Source of the DNA: Alphaproteobacteria bacterium
Lineage (GTDB): Bacteria > Pseudomonadota > Alphaproteobacteria > JAEULC01
Direction of reading: 5' to 3'
Length of the DNA stretch: 64,000 nt
NCBI GenBank assembly: GCA_023150455.1
Contig: JAKLKW010000006.1
Span: forward strand, 43,051 to 107,050
In this document: positions 26,445-34,715 of the stretch, piece after piece
Layout of the letters: each line of letters opens with the position of its first letter
Numbering within the stretch: position 1 is the first letter of the stretch
The notes under the pieces: model-generated
Told to the model about the DNA's origin: nothing
The model's input: the letters and a program-made list of their open reading frames with translations, nothing else
Databases searched by the model: none
Program-made: the position numbers and the translations under genes

Positions 26445-28301
26445 CTACGCCGCCAACCTGTACTCGCGCTGGAACAGCTCCAGCATCAGCATCTGCCACA
26501 CCAGCTTTTCGTGGTTCTGCCTGCCCGACAGATGCTCGTCCAGCGCCGCGTCGAGCCGGCCGGGGCGATAGAACGGGCGCGTCGCGGCACCCGGCCCCAG
26601 CATGTCGGTGAGGAAGGGCCGCATCTCGTTGCGGAACCACTCGTTGACGGGCATGCGGAAGCCGGATTTCGGGCGCTCGATGATGCTGCGCGGCAGGATC
26701 TTCTCGGCCACGCGGCGCAGGATCCATTTGCCCGTGAGCCCGTGCAGGCGCCAGGAATCGGGCAGGGTCGAAGCGAACGCGGCCAGGTCGTGGTCGAGAA
26801 ACGGCATGCGCGATTCCAGCGACGCGCCCATGGTCATGCGGTCGCCGCGCTCCAGGAGATTGTCCGGCAGCCACACGGTCTGGTCGAAGGCGAGGATGCG
26901 CCGCAGCGCGCCGTTGGCCGGATCGTCGTAGGGGATGTCGTAGCGCGGCCGCGCGACCGTCGAGAGCTCGGCCTGTTCCTTGGCCGACAGCGCGCCGAAC
27001 CAGCGGATCATGCGCTCGGTGAAGTCGCGCTCTCCCAGGCTGGCGGCCGCGGTCTTGATGCGGCGGAAGCCATAGGGCAGCGCGCGCAGCACCGGCTCGA
27101 CGATCAGGTCGTGCGCGCCGCCCGGCACGATGGCCTGGTAGAGCGAGGCATAGCGGTCATAGGCGTGCTTGGGATAGCCGGCGAGGATCTCGTCCGATCC
27201 CTCGCCGGTCAGCACGACCTTCAGCGTCGTCACCGCCATGCGGCTCAACAGCAGGATCGGCAGGTCGGCCGGCTCGCTGACCGGCGCGTCGCGGTAGCGC
27301 GTGGCGTCGACCAGCCCGTCGATCAGCTCCCCGGTCGAGAACAGCACCGGGTGGTGATCGCAGCCGAGCTGCCGGGCCACGAGATTGGCGTGCGGCAGCT
27401 CGCTGTACCGTGCCTCGGCGAAGCCGATCGAGTAGGTCGAGACCGGCCGCCCGGTGCGGCGCGCCATCAGCGCGACGACGGTCGAGGAATCGAGCCCGCC
27501 CGAAAGGAACGCGCCCAGCGGCACGTCCGCCACCAGGCGCCGCGTCACCGCCTGGTCGAGCAGGCGCTCGAACTCGGGCAGCGGATCGCCGCGCGCCGTA
27601 CCTTGCGCCGGCACGGTGTCGGGCGGCTTGTACCAGGTCGTAACCGTGTCTCGCCCGCCTTCCCAGACCAGCATCTGGCCGGGGCCGAGCTTGACGATGT
27701 CGCGGAACAGCGTGCGCGGGCCGGGCACGTAGCGGAACGCGAAGTAGAGCCCGAGCGCCTCGTGATCGAGTCGCCGCTCGACCCCGGGCAGCTCCAGCAG
27801 CGCCTTGATCTCGGATGCGAAGGCGACGAGCCCATCGCGGCGGTGGAGGAAGACCGGCTTCTTGCCGAAGCGGTCGCGCACGACCAGCAGACGCTCGCGG
27901 ATCGGATCCCACAATGCGAAGGCGAACATGCCGGCCAGCCGTTCGACGAAGCGGTCGCCCCAGTGGCGATAGCCCTCGAGCAGGATCTCCGTGTCGCTGT
28001 TGGTGCGGAACGTGACGCCCGCCGCCTGCAGCTCTTGCTTCAGCTCGCGGTAGTTATAGATCTCGCCGTTGAAGGTGACGGACGTGCCGTCCTCGGCCAG
28101 CATCGGCTGCGCGCCGCCAGCGAGGTCGATGATCGCCAGGCGCAGATGACCGAACCCGACGCGCCAGCCGGACCGCGCGTCTGCGTGGTAGAGCCCGTCG
28201 CCGTCCGGCCCGCGATGGCGCATCACGTCGATCATCGCCTGCGCGGTCGAATCGGCGAGCCCGATGTCCCTGCGCGCGATCCAGCCGGCGATGCCGCACA
28301 T
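26445..28301 (-). CDS. asnB: Asparagine synthase-like glutamine amidotransferase in the EPS locus
   Basis: A 618-aa two-domain AsnB-type enzyme. Cys2 in MCGIAGWIARRD is the glutaminase nucleophile, with RHRGPDGDG and FNGEIYNYRELK completing the N-terminal domain. The synthetase domain has the PP-loop LSGGLDSSTVVALMA (about residue 265) and TGEGSDEILAGYPKH. All key residues are present. Because it is the last gene of an operon with a glycosyltransferase, it may amidate a uronic acid in the polysaccharide (a WbpS-like role) rather than make free asparagine; both remain possible. Confidence 0.92.
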   Translation of the reverse strand: MCGIAGWIARRDIGLADSTAQAMIDVMRHRGPDGDGLYHADARSGWRVGFGHLRLAIIDLAGGAQPMLAEDGTSVTFNGEIYNYRELKQELQAAGVTFRTNSDTEILLEGYRHWGDRFVERLAGMFAFALWDPIRERLLVVRDRFGKKPVFLHRRDGLVAFASEIKALLELPGVERRLDHEALGLYFAFRYVPGPRTLFRDIVKLGPGQMLVWEGGRDTVTTWYKPPDTVPAQGTARGDPLPEFERLLDQAVTRRLVADVPLGAFLSGGLDSSTVVALMARRTGRPVSTYSIGFAEARYSELPHANLVARQLGCDHHPVLFSTGELIDGLVDATRYRDAPVSEPADLPILLLSRMAVTTLKVVLTGEGSDEILAGYPKHAYDRYASLYQAIVPGGAHDLIVEPVLRALPYGFRRIKTAAASLGERDFTERMIRWFGALSAKEQAELSTVARPRYDIPYDDPANGALRRILAFDQTVWLPDNLLERGDRMTMGASLESRMPFLDHDLAAFASTLPDSWRLHGLTGKWILRRVAEKILPRSIIERPKSGFRMPVNEWFRNEMRPFLTDMLGPGAATRPFYRPGRLDAALDEHLSGRQNHEKLVWQMLMLELFQREYRLAA

Positions 28302-28316
28302 GGTTCGCTGCCGCTG

Positions 28317-29525
28317 CTATCGCCACAAGGACGCGTAGGCGTCCAGGTAGACCCGGCGGTGGTCCTTCCAATCGAACGCCTGCTCGACGCGCCGGCGTGC
28401 CGCTTCGCCCATCGCCCGGCAGCGCGCGGGGTCGTCGAGCAGCGCCAGCATCGCATCGGCGAGCGCGGCCGGGTCGTTGCCGCGCCCGGCATAGACCGCG
28501 GCGTCGCCGGCGATCTCGCGGCCCTCGGTCAGGTCGAACATGACCGTCGGCAGCTCGACCGCCATGTATTCCAGCACCTTGTTCATGGTCAGCTTGTCGT
28601 TGAAGCCGTTCCACGGATCGGGGCAGGCGCCGATATCGGCCGATGACAAGGCGGTCAGCAGCGCATCGCCGCGCAGGAAGCCGGTGAAGGTGACGTGGCC
28701 GCCGAGGTCGAGCGCGCGCGCCAGCGCCTGCAGCTTGTCGTATTCCGGCCCGTCCCCGACCAGCAGGAAATGCAGGTCGCGGCGCTGGCGCCGGTGCACC
28801 GCCTCGTGCGCGGCCCCGAGCAGCAGGTCGACGCCGTCCTGCGAGCCCATGATGCCGATATAGACGACGACCTTGGCCGCGCCCTTGCGCAAGGCGGGAT
28901 CGGCGGCGACGCGGCGCATCTTCTGCAGATCCGGGCAGCTGCGCACCAGGTGCACGCGGTCGGCCGGCTTGCCGCAGCGCTCGACCGCGATGCGGCGCAG
29001 CGCCTCGCTCGTCGTGATCACCATGTCGGCCGACCGGATCGACATGCGCTCGAACAGCAGCGTCAGCCGGTGTATCGCCGCCTGGCCGGGGAACTTGACC
29101 TGGAACAGCTCGGCGAACGGGTCGTGATGGTCGAACACGAACTTGCGGCCGAACAGCACGCGGAACGGCCAGGCGACCAGCCAGATCGAATCGGGCGGAT
29201 TGCAGGCCTGGATCACGTCGAAGCCGCGCGTCAGGAAGATGCGCCAGGCAAGCCGGACCTGGCAGAGCAGCGCCGTCGCGTATTCCAGCACGAAGCCCGC
29301 GATGCCGCTGGCGTCGAGCGGCAGCCAGTGCCGGTAGATGTGGACCCCGTCGATGACCTCATGGCCCTTGTCGTAGCCGCGGCCCTTGGGGCAGATCACC
29401 GAGACCTCGCAGCCGGCATTGCGCAGCGCCTGGCATTCCTGCCAGACGCGCCGGTCCGGCGGTACCGGCAGGTTCTCGACGATGATGAGGACGCGCCTGC
29501 CCCCGATATTCGCGGCGTGCCCCAT
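28317..29525 (-). CDS. Glycosyltransferase family 4
   Basis: A 402-aa GT-B glycosyltransferase. The N-terminus VENLPVPPDRRVWQECQAL and VSVICPKGRGYDKG match a widespread EPS subgroup. The C-terminal domain has VVYIGIMGSQDGVDLLL and ADIGACPDPWNGFND, where the usual EX7E glutamate region appears altered (NDKLTMNKVLEYMA), as is normal for that subgroup. It begins one base after the stop of the secreted-protein gene and is followed 15 bases later by asnB, so the three form one minus-strand operon. Confidence 0.88.
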   Translation of the reverse strand: MGHAANIGGRRVLIIVENLPVPPDRRVWQECQALRNAGCEVSVICPKGRGYDKGHEVIDGVHIYRHWLPLDASGIAGFVLEYATALLCQVRLAWRIFLTRGFDVIQACNPPDSIWLVAWPFRVLFGRKFVFDHHDPFAELFQVKFPGQAAIHRLTLLFERMSIRSADMVITTSEALRRIAVERCGKPADRVHLVRSCPDLQKMRRVAADPALRKGAAKVVVYIGIMGSQDGVDLLLGAAHEAVHRRQRRDLHFLLVGDGPEYDKLQALARALDLGGHVTFTGFLRGDALLTALSSADIGACPDPWNGFNDKLTMNKVLEYMAVELPTVMFDLTEGREIAGDAAVYAGRGNDPAALADAMLALLDDPARCRAMGEAARRRVEQAFDWKDHRRVYLDAYASLWR

Positions 29526-29526
29526 G

Positions 29527-30246
29527 TCAGTAGAGGTAGTTGGCTTCGTAGATGTTGTAGTGCTGCACGTCGAGCGTCAGCCTGCCGTCGAGCGTGTCGA
29601 TGTCCAGCACGAACCCGGCGACGCGCCAGCCGATATGGCCGGGGTCGGCGACATACATGTCGAGAAAGCGGTCGCGCGAGAGCATGTAGCCGGCGACGCT
29701 GCCGTTGGGCTGGTTGATGATGCCGTTCTCGTCCGACAGCACCAGCAGCGGGTAGGTGTTGCCGGGGATCGTGTCCCAGCGCAGGCCGGGGATCGACTTG
29801 TGCCGCAGCGTGATGGACTTGAGGTAGTAGCCGCTGATGCCCGGCACGAAACCGCTGCGGCCGCCGCTGACGCCGCCGAAGGTCACCTGGCCGCCGATCG
29901 GCTCCGAGCCGCGGCTGGGCGGCGTCGAGCCGGAGGGCGGGGCGGGAACCGTCGGCACCGCGCCGGCCAGGGCCGGCTGGTCGAGCCTGCCGGTGGCTTC
30001 GGCGATGTAGTAGCCGGGCGAGCGCACCAGCAGCCGGAGCCAGCCGTCGTCGCGCCCATCCGGCCCCTGGATCTCCGAATTCGATGCCAGGTCCAGCCCG
30101 TTGGCGCGGCCGACGATATAGGCGTAGCTCGGGAACGGCGTCTGCGCCGCCGCCGGCGCAAGCCCGGTCCCCAGCAGGGCAGCCGAAGCCGTGCCGGCGG
30201 CCAGGGCCGCCAGCGCGCGCGATTTCCTGCGGAACCGATGCCTCAT
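29527..30246 (-). CDS. Secreted protein of unknown function in the EPS locus
   Basis: A 239-aa protein with a clear signal peptide. Arg/Lys-rich residues 1-10 precede a hydrophobic stretch ending LAPAAAQ, with cleavage probably before TPFPSYAYIVG. The mature domain is rich in Gly, aromatic and beta-forming residues (SGYYLKSITLRHKS, RFLDMYVADPG) and has a Pro/Ser linker near the middle. It ends with the aromatic tail YNIYEANYLY. I recognise no family. ATG 30246 has a GAGGA site. As first gene of the operon with a GT4 and AsnB, it may bind, shape or export the polysaccharide; this is inference only. Confidence 0.72.
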   Translation of the reverse strand: MRHRFRRKSRALAALAAGTASAALLGTGLAPAAAQTPFPSYAYIVGRANGLDLASNSEIQGPDGRDDGWLRLLVRSPGYYIAEATGRLDQPALAGAVPTVPAPPSGSTPPSRGSEPIGGQVTFGGVSGGRSGFVPGISGYYLKSITLRHKSIPGLRWDTIPGNTYPLLVLSDENGIINQPNGSVAGYMLSRDRFLDMYVADPGHIGWRVAGFVLDIDTLDGRLTLDVQHYNIYEANYLY

Positions 30247-30392
30247 GCGATCCTCGTTCCGATGCGCCGGGAGTAGAGGGGCAGAACGGTATAGATCCGA
30301 TGAACGGCCCGGCCCTGAACAGATGGGGCCATGGACGCGTTCGGCAAAGGCCGGTAAGACTGCCGCCACGTCATGATTCGGCTTCCGTCGCC

Positions 30393-31082
30393 ATGTTCGA
30401 CCGCGTAAGCGCGGCCTTCCGCAGCCGACGCAATCGCCTGCTGGCCGAGGGGCTTTCCCGGCTGGCGCGGGAGGTCGAAGCCCGCGAGGCGCGGCGCCTC
30501 AGGATCGTCGATATCGGCGGTGCACCGGGATTCTGGCGCACGCTCGCCGTCGACGTGCCCGCCGACGTGGTCATGGTCAACATCGCGCCCGACCCCGCCG
30601 CGCCGGCGGCGCTTGGCCGCATGGCGTTCGAGATCGTCGCCGGCGACGCGCGCGACCTCGTACGCTGGTCCGACCGGGCATTCGACCTCGTGCTGTCCAA
30701 CTCGGTGATCGAGCATGTCGGCGGCTGGGCCGACATCGAGCGCGCGGCGGGCGAGATGCGCCGGCTCGGCGCCCATGGCTGGGTACAGACGCCCGCCTTC
30801 GGCTTTCCCGTCGAGCCGCATTTCGCGCTGCCGCTGGTGCATTGGCTGCCGGCGCCGTGGCGCGCCGCCGTCATCCCGCATCTGCCCCGCCAGGGCTACG
30901 AGCATTTGAGCACCGGCACGGTCGGCGACGCGCGGCGCGCGGTCGAGGAAATCAACCTTTTGACCGGGCGCGAGATGCGGTTCCTCTTCCCCGATGCCGA
31001 TCTGTTGCGCGAGCGCGTGGCGGGCTTGACCAAGTCGTTCATCGCCGGATGGCCCCGAGGCTGGTGGCAAGGCGGCCGCTGA
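30393..31082 (+). CDS. Class I SAM-dependent methyltransferase
   Basis: A 229-aa methyltransferase. Motif I is RIVDIGGAPGFWRTLA (about residue 38), the acidic residue of motif II appears in VVMVNIAPDP, and FDLVLSNSVIEHVGGWADI is the Methyltransf_11 motif IV/post-motif region. It is divergent from the secreted-protein operon and upstream of the export lipoprotein, so it may O-methylate a sugar of the EPS. No strong ribosome binding site was seen at the ATG, and no better start exists in frame. Confidence 0.82.
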   Translation: MFDRVSAAFRSRRNRLLAEGLSRLAREVEAREARRLRIVDIGGAPGFWRTLAVDVPADVVMVNIAPDPAAPAALGRMAFEIVAGDARDLVRWSDRAFDLVLSNSVIEHVGGWADIERAAGEMRRLGAHGWVQTPAFGFPVEPHFALPLVHWLPAPWRAAVIPHLPRQGYEHLSTGTVGDARRAVEEINLLTGREMRFLFPDADLLRERVAGLTKSFIAGWPRGWWQGGR

Positions 31083-31227
31083 TCCGGCCGTCAACCCAAA
31101 TTGAGGCGCGTGGATCAGCGCGCTAGTTTGCGGCATTTCCTATGCCATATCTTGTGGATAACCTTCCACGCCTACGCTATATATCCAGAAAGTGGGTATC
31201 AGGGCCAGGGTCATCGACAGGTCGCGC
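31083..31227 (+). promoter_or_regulatory. Intergenic region with AT-rich promoter-like segment before the export gene
   Basis: The 145-bp gap holds CTATATATCC (31177-31186), resembling the CTATATATTG before the Wzz-like gene, and a GTGGA-TAACCT-TCCAC inverted repeat just upstream (31154-31169). The two EPS units may share a promoter type. Spacing to any -35 is poor, so the call is tentative. Confidence 0.35.
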
Positions 31228-31992
31228 ATGGGGGTGCCCCGCCAGCGCCGTGCCGTTTCGGCCGGTGCCGTCCTATGGGCGGCGCTGAGCTTGGCTGCCT
31301 GCGGCGTGATCGGCCGGCCGGACGACGCGCAGCACCCGCCGCAGGCTTTCGCCCCCTGGAGCGACGTGGTCGAGGAATACCGCCTGCGGCCCGGCGACGA
31401 GATCGACGTCAAGCTGCTGTACAACCCCGAGCTCAGCGACCGCGTCGTGATCGCCCCGGACGGACGCATCAGCATGTCGCTGATCGGCTCGCTCGTGGCG
31501 GAAGGCAAGACCCCGACGGCGCTGGCGAAAGAGCTCGAGCAGCGGTTCAACGTCGAGCTGCAGCGGCCGGACGTCACCGTCATCCCGCGCTCCTTCGCGT
31601 CGAACCGCGTGTTCGTGGGCGGCGAGGTCGGCACGCCCGGGGTCGTGAACATCGCCGGGCGCATCGGCGTGGCCGAGGCGGTGCTGACCGCCGGCGGGTT
31701 CCGCACGACCGCGGCTTTCGATAACGTGGTGCTGCTGCGCCGTTCTCCCGACGGCCGGCCGATGCTGCGCAACGTCGACATGGCCAAGCTCCTGGACGAG
31801 GGCGACCGGTCGCAGGACGTGCCGGTCCAGGCAGGCGACATGATCTTCGTCCCGCGCAAGGGCATCGCCAATGTCAACATGTGGGTCGACCAATACTTCA
31901 AGCAGGTCATGCCGTGGACGATGTCGGCCGGGTTCTCGGCCAACTACGACATGCGCCAGCTCGGCACCAGCGCGGTTACCGGCACGCCGTAG
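31228..31992 (+). CDS. Polysaccharide export outer-membrane lipoprotein (Wza/GumB-like)
   Basis: A 254-aa lipoprotein of the outer-membrane polysaccharide export family. The signal ends with the lipobox LSLAAC (about residue 25). The Poly_export domain begins YRLRPGDEIDVKLLYNPELS, with PDGRISMSLIGSLVAEGKTP. A SLBB-type segment follows: RVFVGGEVGTPGVVNIAG. It lacks the large ring extensions of E. coli Wza, so GumB is the better comparison. The ATG at 31228 is preferred to the GTG at 31192 because it yields a standard signal peptide. It should form the outer-membrane gate with the Wzz-like protein. Confidence 0.9.
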   Translation: MGVPRQRRAVSAGAVLWAALSLAACGVIGRPDDAQHPPQAFAPWSDVVEEYRLRPGDEIDVKLLYNPELSDRVVIAPDGRISMSLIGSLVAEGKTPTALAKELEQRFNVELQRPDVTVIPRSFASNRVFVGGEVGTPGVVNIAGRIGVAEAVLTAGGFRTTAAFDNVVLLRRSPDGRPMLRNVDMAKLLDEGDRSQDVPVQAGDMIFVPRKGIANVNMWVDQYFKQVMPWTMSAGFSANYDMRQLGTSAVTGTP

Positions 31993-32007
31993 CCGTCCTC
32001 CATCGCG

Positions 32008-33183
32008 ATGAACCAGGGACCGACAGCGCCGGGCCGGCGCCGGATACTGCTGGCCGCCGGCGCGGCGGCGCTGTCGCTCGCCGTGCCGGGCCCGACCGTG
32101 GCGCAAGGTGCCGGCCCGCTGCCGCGGCGCGGCGTGAACCTCAGCCATTGGCTGAGCTGGGACGGACGCCAGCCGATCGCACCGGTCGATGCGCGGCTGA
32201 TCCGCGCCGCCGGATTCGACCACGTGCGCCTGCCCGTCGACCCCGAGTTCCTCGGCTGGGCGCCGCCGGACCAGGGCCTGCCGCCGCGGTTGGACAGGCT
32301 CGATGCGGCCTTGAAGATGCTGCTGGACGCCGGGCTCGCGGTGATCTTGAGCTTCCACGCGCGCGACAACACGCGCGACCAGATCGAGCTCCGGCGGCCG
32401 TTTCAGGAAGCCTATCTCGCCTTCTGGCTCGGCCTCGCGCGCCGCTATGCCGGACTGCCGGCCGATCGCCTGATCTTCGCGGTCATGAACGAGCCGCAAT
32501 ACTACGTGCGCGGCGCGCAGCGCTGGCACCAGTTGCAGCAATCCGTGGTGCAGGCGATCCGGGCGGAGGATCCAAGGCGCATGCTGGCGCTGGCCGGCAT
32601 CGGCGGCTCGAGCATCGACTACATCGAGCGCACCGGCGTCATCCGCGATCCGAACTCCTTCTTCGTCTTTCACTACTACGAGCCGTACCTGGTGAGCCAT
32701 TTCGGCGCCAGCTGGGAGCCGTTCACCAAGGAGCCGGGCGCGCTGGTCGGCCGCGTGGTCTATCCCTCGACCGAGATGTCGCTCGCGGCGGCCGCGATCC
32801 GTCTGGGCCCGCAGCGCGCCGCGGCGGAGAAGCTGGTGCGCGCGTACATCGACAAGCCGTGGACGGCGGAGACGATCGAGCGGCGCATCGCCATCGCCGC
32901 GTCCTGGGCGGCCCGGTCGGGCGTGCGGCTCATGTGCACCGAGTTCGGCGTGCTCAGGGTCAAGATCGACGCGTCGTCGCGCTATCGCTGGCTCGCCGAC
33001 GTGCGCACCGCGCTCGAGCGGCACGGTATCGGCTGGTCGGTCTGGGACTATGCCGACCTGTTCGGCATCGCCACGGCGCGCGGCAACGCCGACTACCTGG
33101 GCGACGGCGCCATCGTGCCGCGCGATCCCGCGAACCCGCGCCGCGAGTTCGAGCCGGGCGCGCTGGCGGCGCTCGGGCTGTAG
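32008..33183 (+). CDS. Secreted glycoside hydrolase family 5 (cellulase-like)
   Basis: A 391-aa hydrolase with a Tat-like or Sec signal (GRRRILLAAGAAALSLAVPG) at residues 10-30. GH5 landmarks are GVNLSHWLSWDG near the mature start, RLPVDPEFL, the acid/base glutamate in FAVMNEPQYY (about residue 170), FHYYEPYLVSHFG and the nucleophile in RLMCTEFGVL (about residue 312). Both catalytic glutamates are present. In EPS clusters such enzymes trim or release beta-glucan-type chains in the periplasm. Its 3' end overlaps the convergent wzy-like gene by 91 bases. Confidence 0.9.
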   Translation: MNQGPTAPGRRRILLAAGAAALSLAVPGPTVAQGAGPLPRRGVNLSHWLSWDGRQPIAPVDARLIRAAGFDHVRLPVDPEFLGWAPPDQGLPPRLDRLDAALKMLLDAGLAVILSFHARDNTRDQIELRRPFQEAYLAFWLGLARRYAGLPADRLIFAVMNEPQYYVRGAQRWHQLQQSVVQAIRAEDPRRMLALAGIGGSSIDYIERTGVIRDPNSFFVFHYYEPYLVSHFGASWEPFTKEPGALVGRVVYPSTEMSLAAAAIRLGPQRAAAEKLVRAYIDKPWTAETIERRIAIAASWAARSGVRLMCTEFGVLRVKIDASSRYRWLADVRTALERHGIGWSVWDYADLFGIATARGNADYLGDGAIVPRDPANPRREFEPGALAALGL

Positions 33184-34595
33184 CGGCGCTCGGCCAGCTT
33201 GGCGTAGGCGTTGGCGCCGATCACCAGGAGCATCAGCAGGCACAGGCTGTTGTCCTTGACCGCCAGCGAGTTGTTGCTCGACGCCATGATCAGGAACACG
33301 ATCACCGCGATCTTCACCGGCACCGGCCCGCCGCGCAGCAGGTGCAGCAGCAGGCCGCCGAAGCTGAACAGGAACAGCAGCCAGTTGATCAGCCCGAAGT
33401 TCAGCAGCAGGAGGATCCAGAAGTTCTCGATGTCGGTCAGCGTGGTGAATGTCTTCAGGTAGTTGATGGCGCGCACGATGCCTTCGGGCCCCAGGCCGAA
33501 CAGCAGCTCGGGAAGGGTGACGCGCTCGAACACCTTGAAGGCCAGCGTGCGCGCCTGCGCCGAGGTGTCCCAGAACAGGTTCTCGAAGATGCGCGACTCG
33601 GGCCCGAGCGCAAGCAGCACGAGGCCGACCGCGACCGGGCCGAGCAGCACGAGGAAGCTGACGCCGGCCAGCTTGACGTAGGAGAACTCGCGCCGCACCA
33701 GCGCGCGGACGTACCAGATCGCGAGCCACAGGGCGCCGATGGCGCCGCAGACCATGAACGCCGTGCGGCTGCCGAAGGCGAGCAGCGATACCGCTATCAC
33801 CGCGGCGGCGGTCGCGGCGGCGAAGCGATGATCGCGCAGCACCGGCAGCACGCACAGGAAGGTTGCGGCAATGGCGGCGTTCTTCAGCGGGTGGCCCATC
33901 AGGGACGTGGCGCGGAACAGCGGCTCCTCGTGCGGCAGGCCGTTGATGTAGTAGGGGATCAGGCGCGACCTGGTCATGAACTCGACGATGCCGATCGCGC
34001 TGTCGAGCGTGACGAGCGCGATCGCGACGATGAAGACGCGCCGGCGCCACGCCAGGGGCAGGGCGTAGAGCGTCATGGCCAGCACGACCGGCATGAGCAG
34101 CGAATCGTTGATGAACGCGGCGCCGCTGATGCCGAACCGCCAGGTGCAATAGGCCATGGTGAGGACCATGACGAGCCCGTGGATCGTCAGCGAGGGATGC
34201 GCGCGCGTGATCGCCGCCATGTAGGTGACGGGATTGAGCGGCACCGTGGCCGTCAGGAAGGCGAGGATCTGCAGATACGTGCTCGGATGGAGCTTCACCA
34301 GGACGTTGCCGCCGGGCGCGGCGTAGTTGACGCCGATCCAGAACAGGAAGCTGTCCGACAGCGTCAGCATGGCGACCACCGCCAGCAGCAGCGTGGCGCC
34401 GGCGAACTCCTTGCGCCAGGTCTTCGGCGCCAGGGCCTCGGGGATGCGGATCGCCTCGGCGCCGATGCGTCGGCCGGACGAGGTCATGCCGTGGTTGCCC
34501 GGCCGCCAATGCGCCCCGGCCGGGTCCCAGCCCGCGCGCCGGCGGTCGGCGGCGGGTCCGCTGAAGGGGCCGGTCGAATGCGGGATGTAGGTCAT
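33093..34595 (-). CDS. O-antigen ligase/polymerase-like membrane protein (Wzy/VpsF type)
   Basis: A 500-aa polytopic protein with roughly 10-12 hydrophobic segments, from FAGATLLLAVVAMLTLSDSF to IAVIVFLIMASSNNSLAV. The Wzy_C core is suggested by FGSRTAFMVCGAIGALWLAI and the large periplasmic loop by LLFGLGPEGIVRAINYLK. This is the probable polymerase of the Wzx/Wzy pathway; a ligase role is the alternative. The first 50 or so residues are hydrophilic and unusual. The last about 30 codons overlap the end of the GH5 gene on the other strand. Confidence 0.82.
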   Translation of the reverse strand: MTYIPHSTGPFSGPAADRRRAGWDPAGAHWRPGNHGMTSSGRRIGAEAIRIPEALAPKTWRKEFAGATLLLAVVAMLTLSDSFLFWIGVNYAAPGGNVLVKLHPSTYLQILAFLTATVPLNPVTYMAAITRAHPSLTIHGLVMVLTMAYCTWRFGISGAAFINDSLLMPVVLAMTLYALPLAWRRRVFIVAIALVTLDSAIGIVEFMTRSRLIPYYINGLPHEEPLFRATSLMGHPLKNAAIAATFLCVLPVLRDHRFAAATAAAVIAVSLLAFGSRTAFMVCGAIGALWLAIWYVRALVRREFSYVKLAGVSFLVLLGPVAVGLVLLALGPESRIFENLFWDTSAQARTLAFKVFERVTLPELLFGLGPEGIVRAINYLKTFTTLTDIENFWILLLLNFGLINWLLFLFSFGGLLLHLLRGGPVPVKIAVIVFLIMASSNNSLAVKDNSLCLLMLLVIGANAYAKLAERRYSPSAASAPGSNSRRGFAGSRGTMAPSPR

Positions 34596-34715
34596 GCGTG
34601 CCGGTCGCTAACGCGCGGGGGAAGCGGGACGGGGCGCTTGCCCTTGCCGCGCAATGCCGCGCCAGAGTAGACCAATCCGGTGCCGCCCGCCATCTCCTAC
34701 GCCTGATTCCGCGCG

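Noticed and set aside
24448-26874. 808-aa minus-strand ORF
   Set aside because: Shadow of the kinase-like and GT4 genes; composition is Arg/Gln/His/Ala-rich and no domain is seen.
31273-34509. 1078-aa minus-strand ORF
   Set aside because: Shadow frame over the export, GH5 and Wzy-like genes; the Wzy-like protein lies in a different minus frame with clear transmembrane helices.
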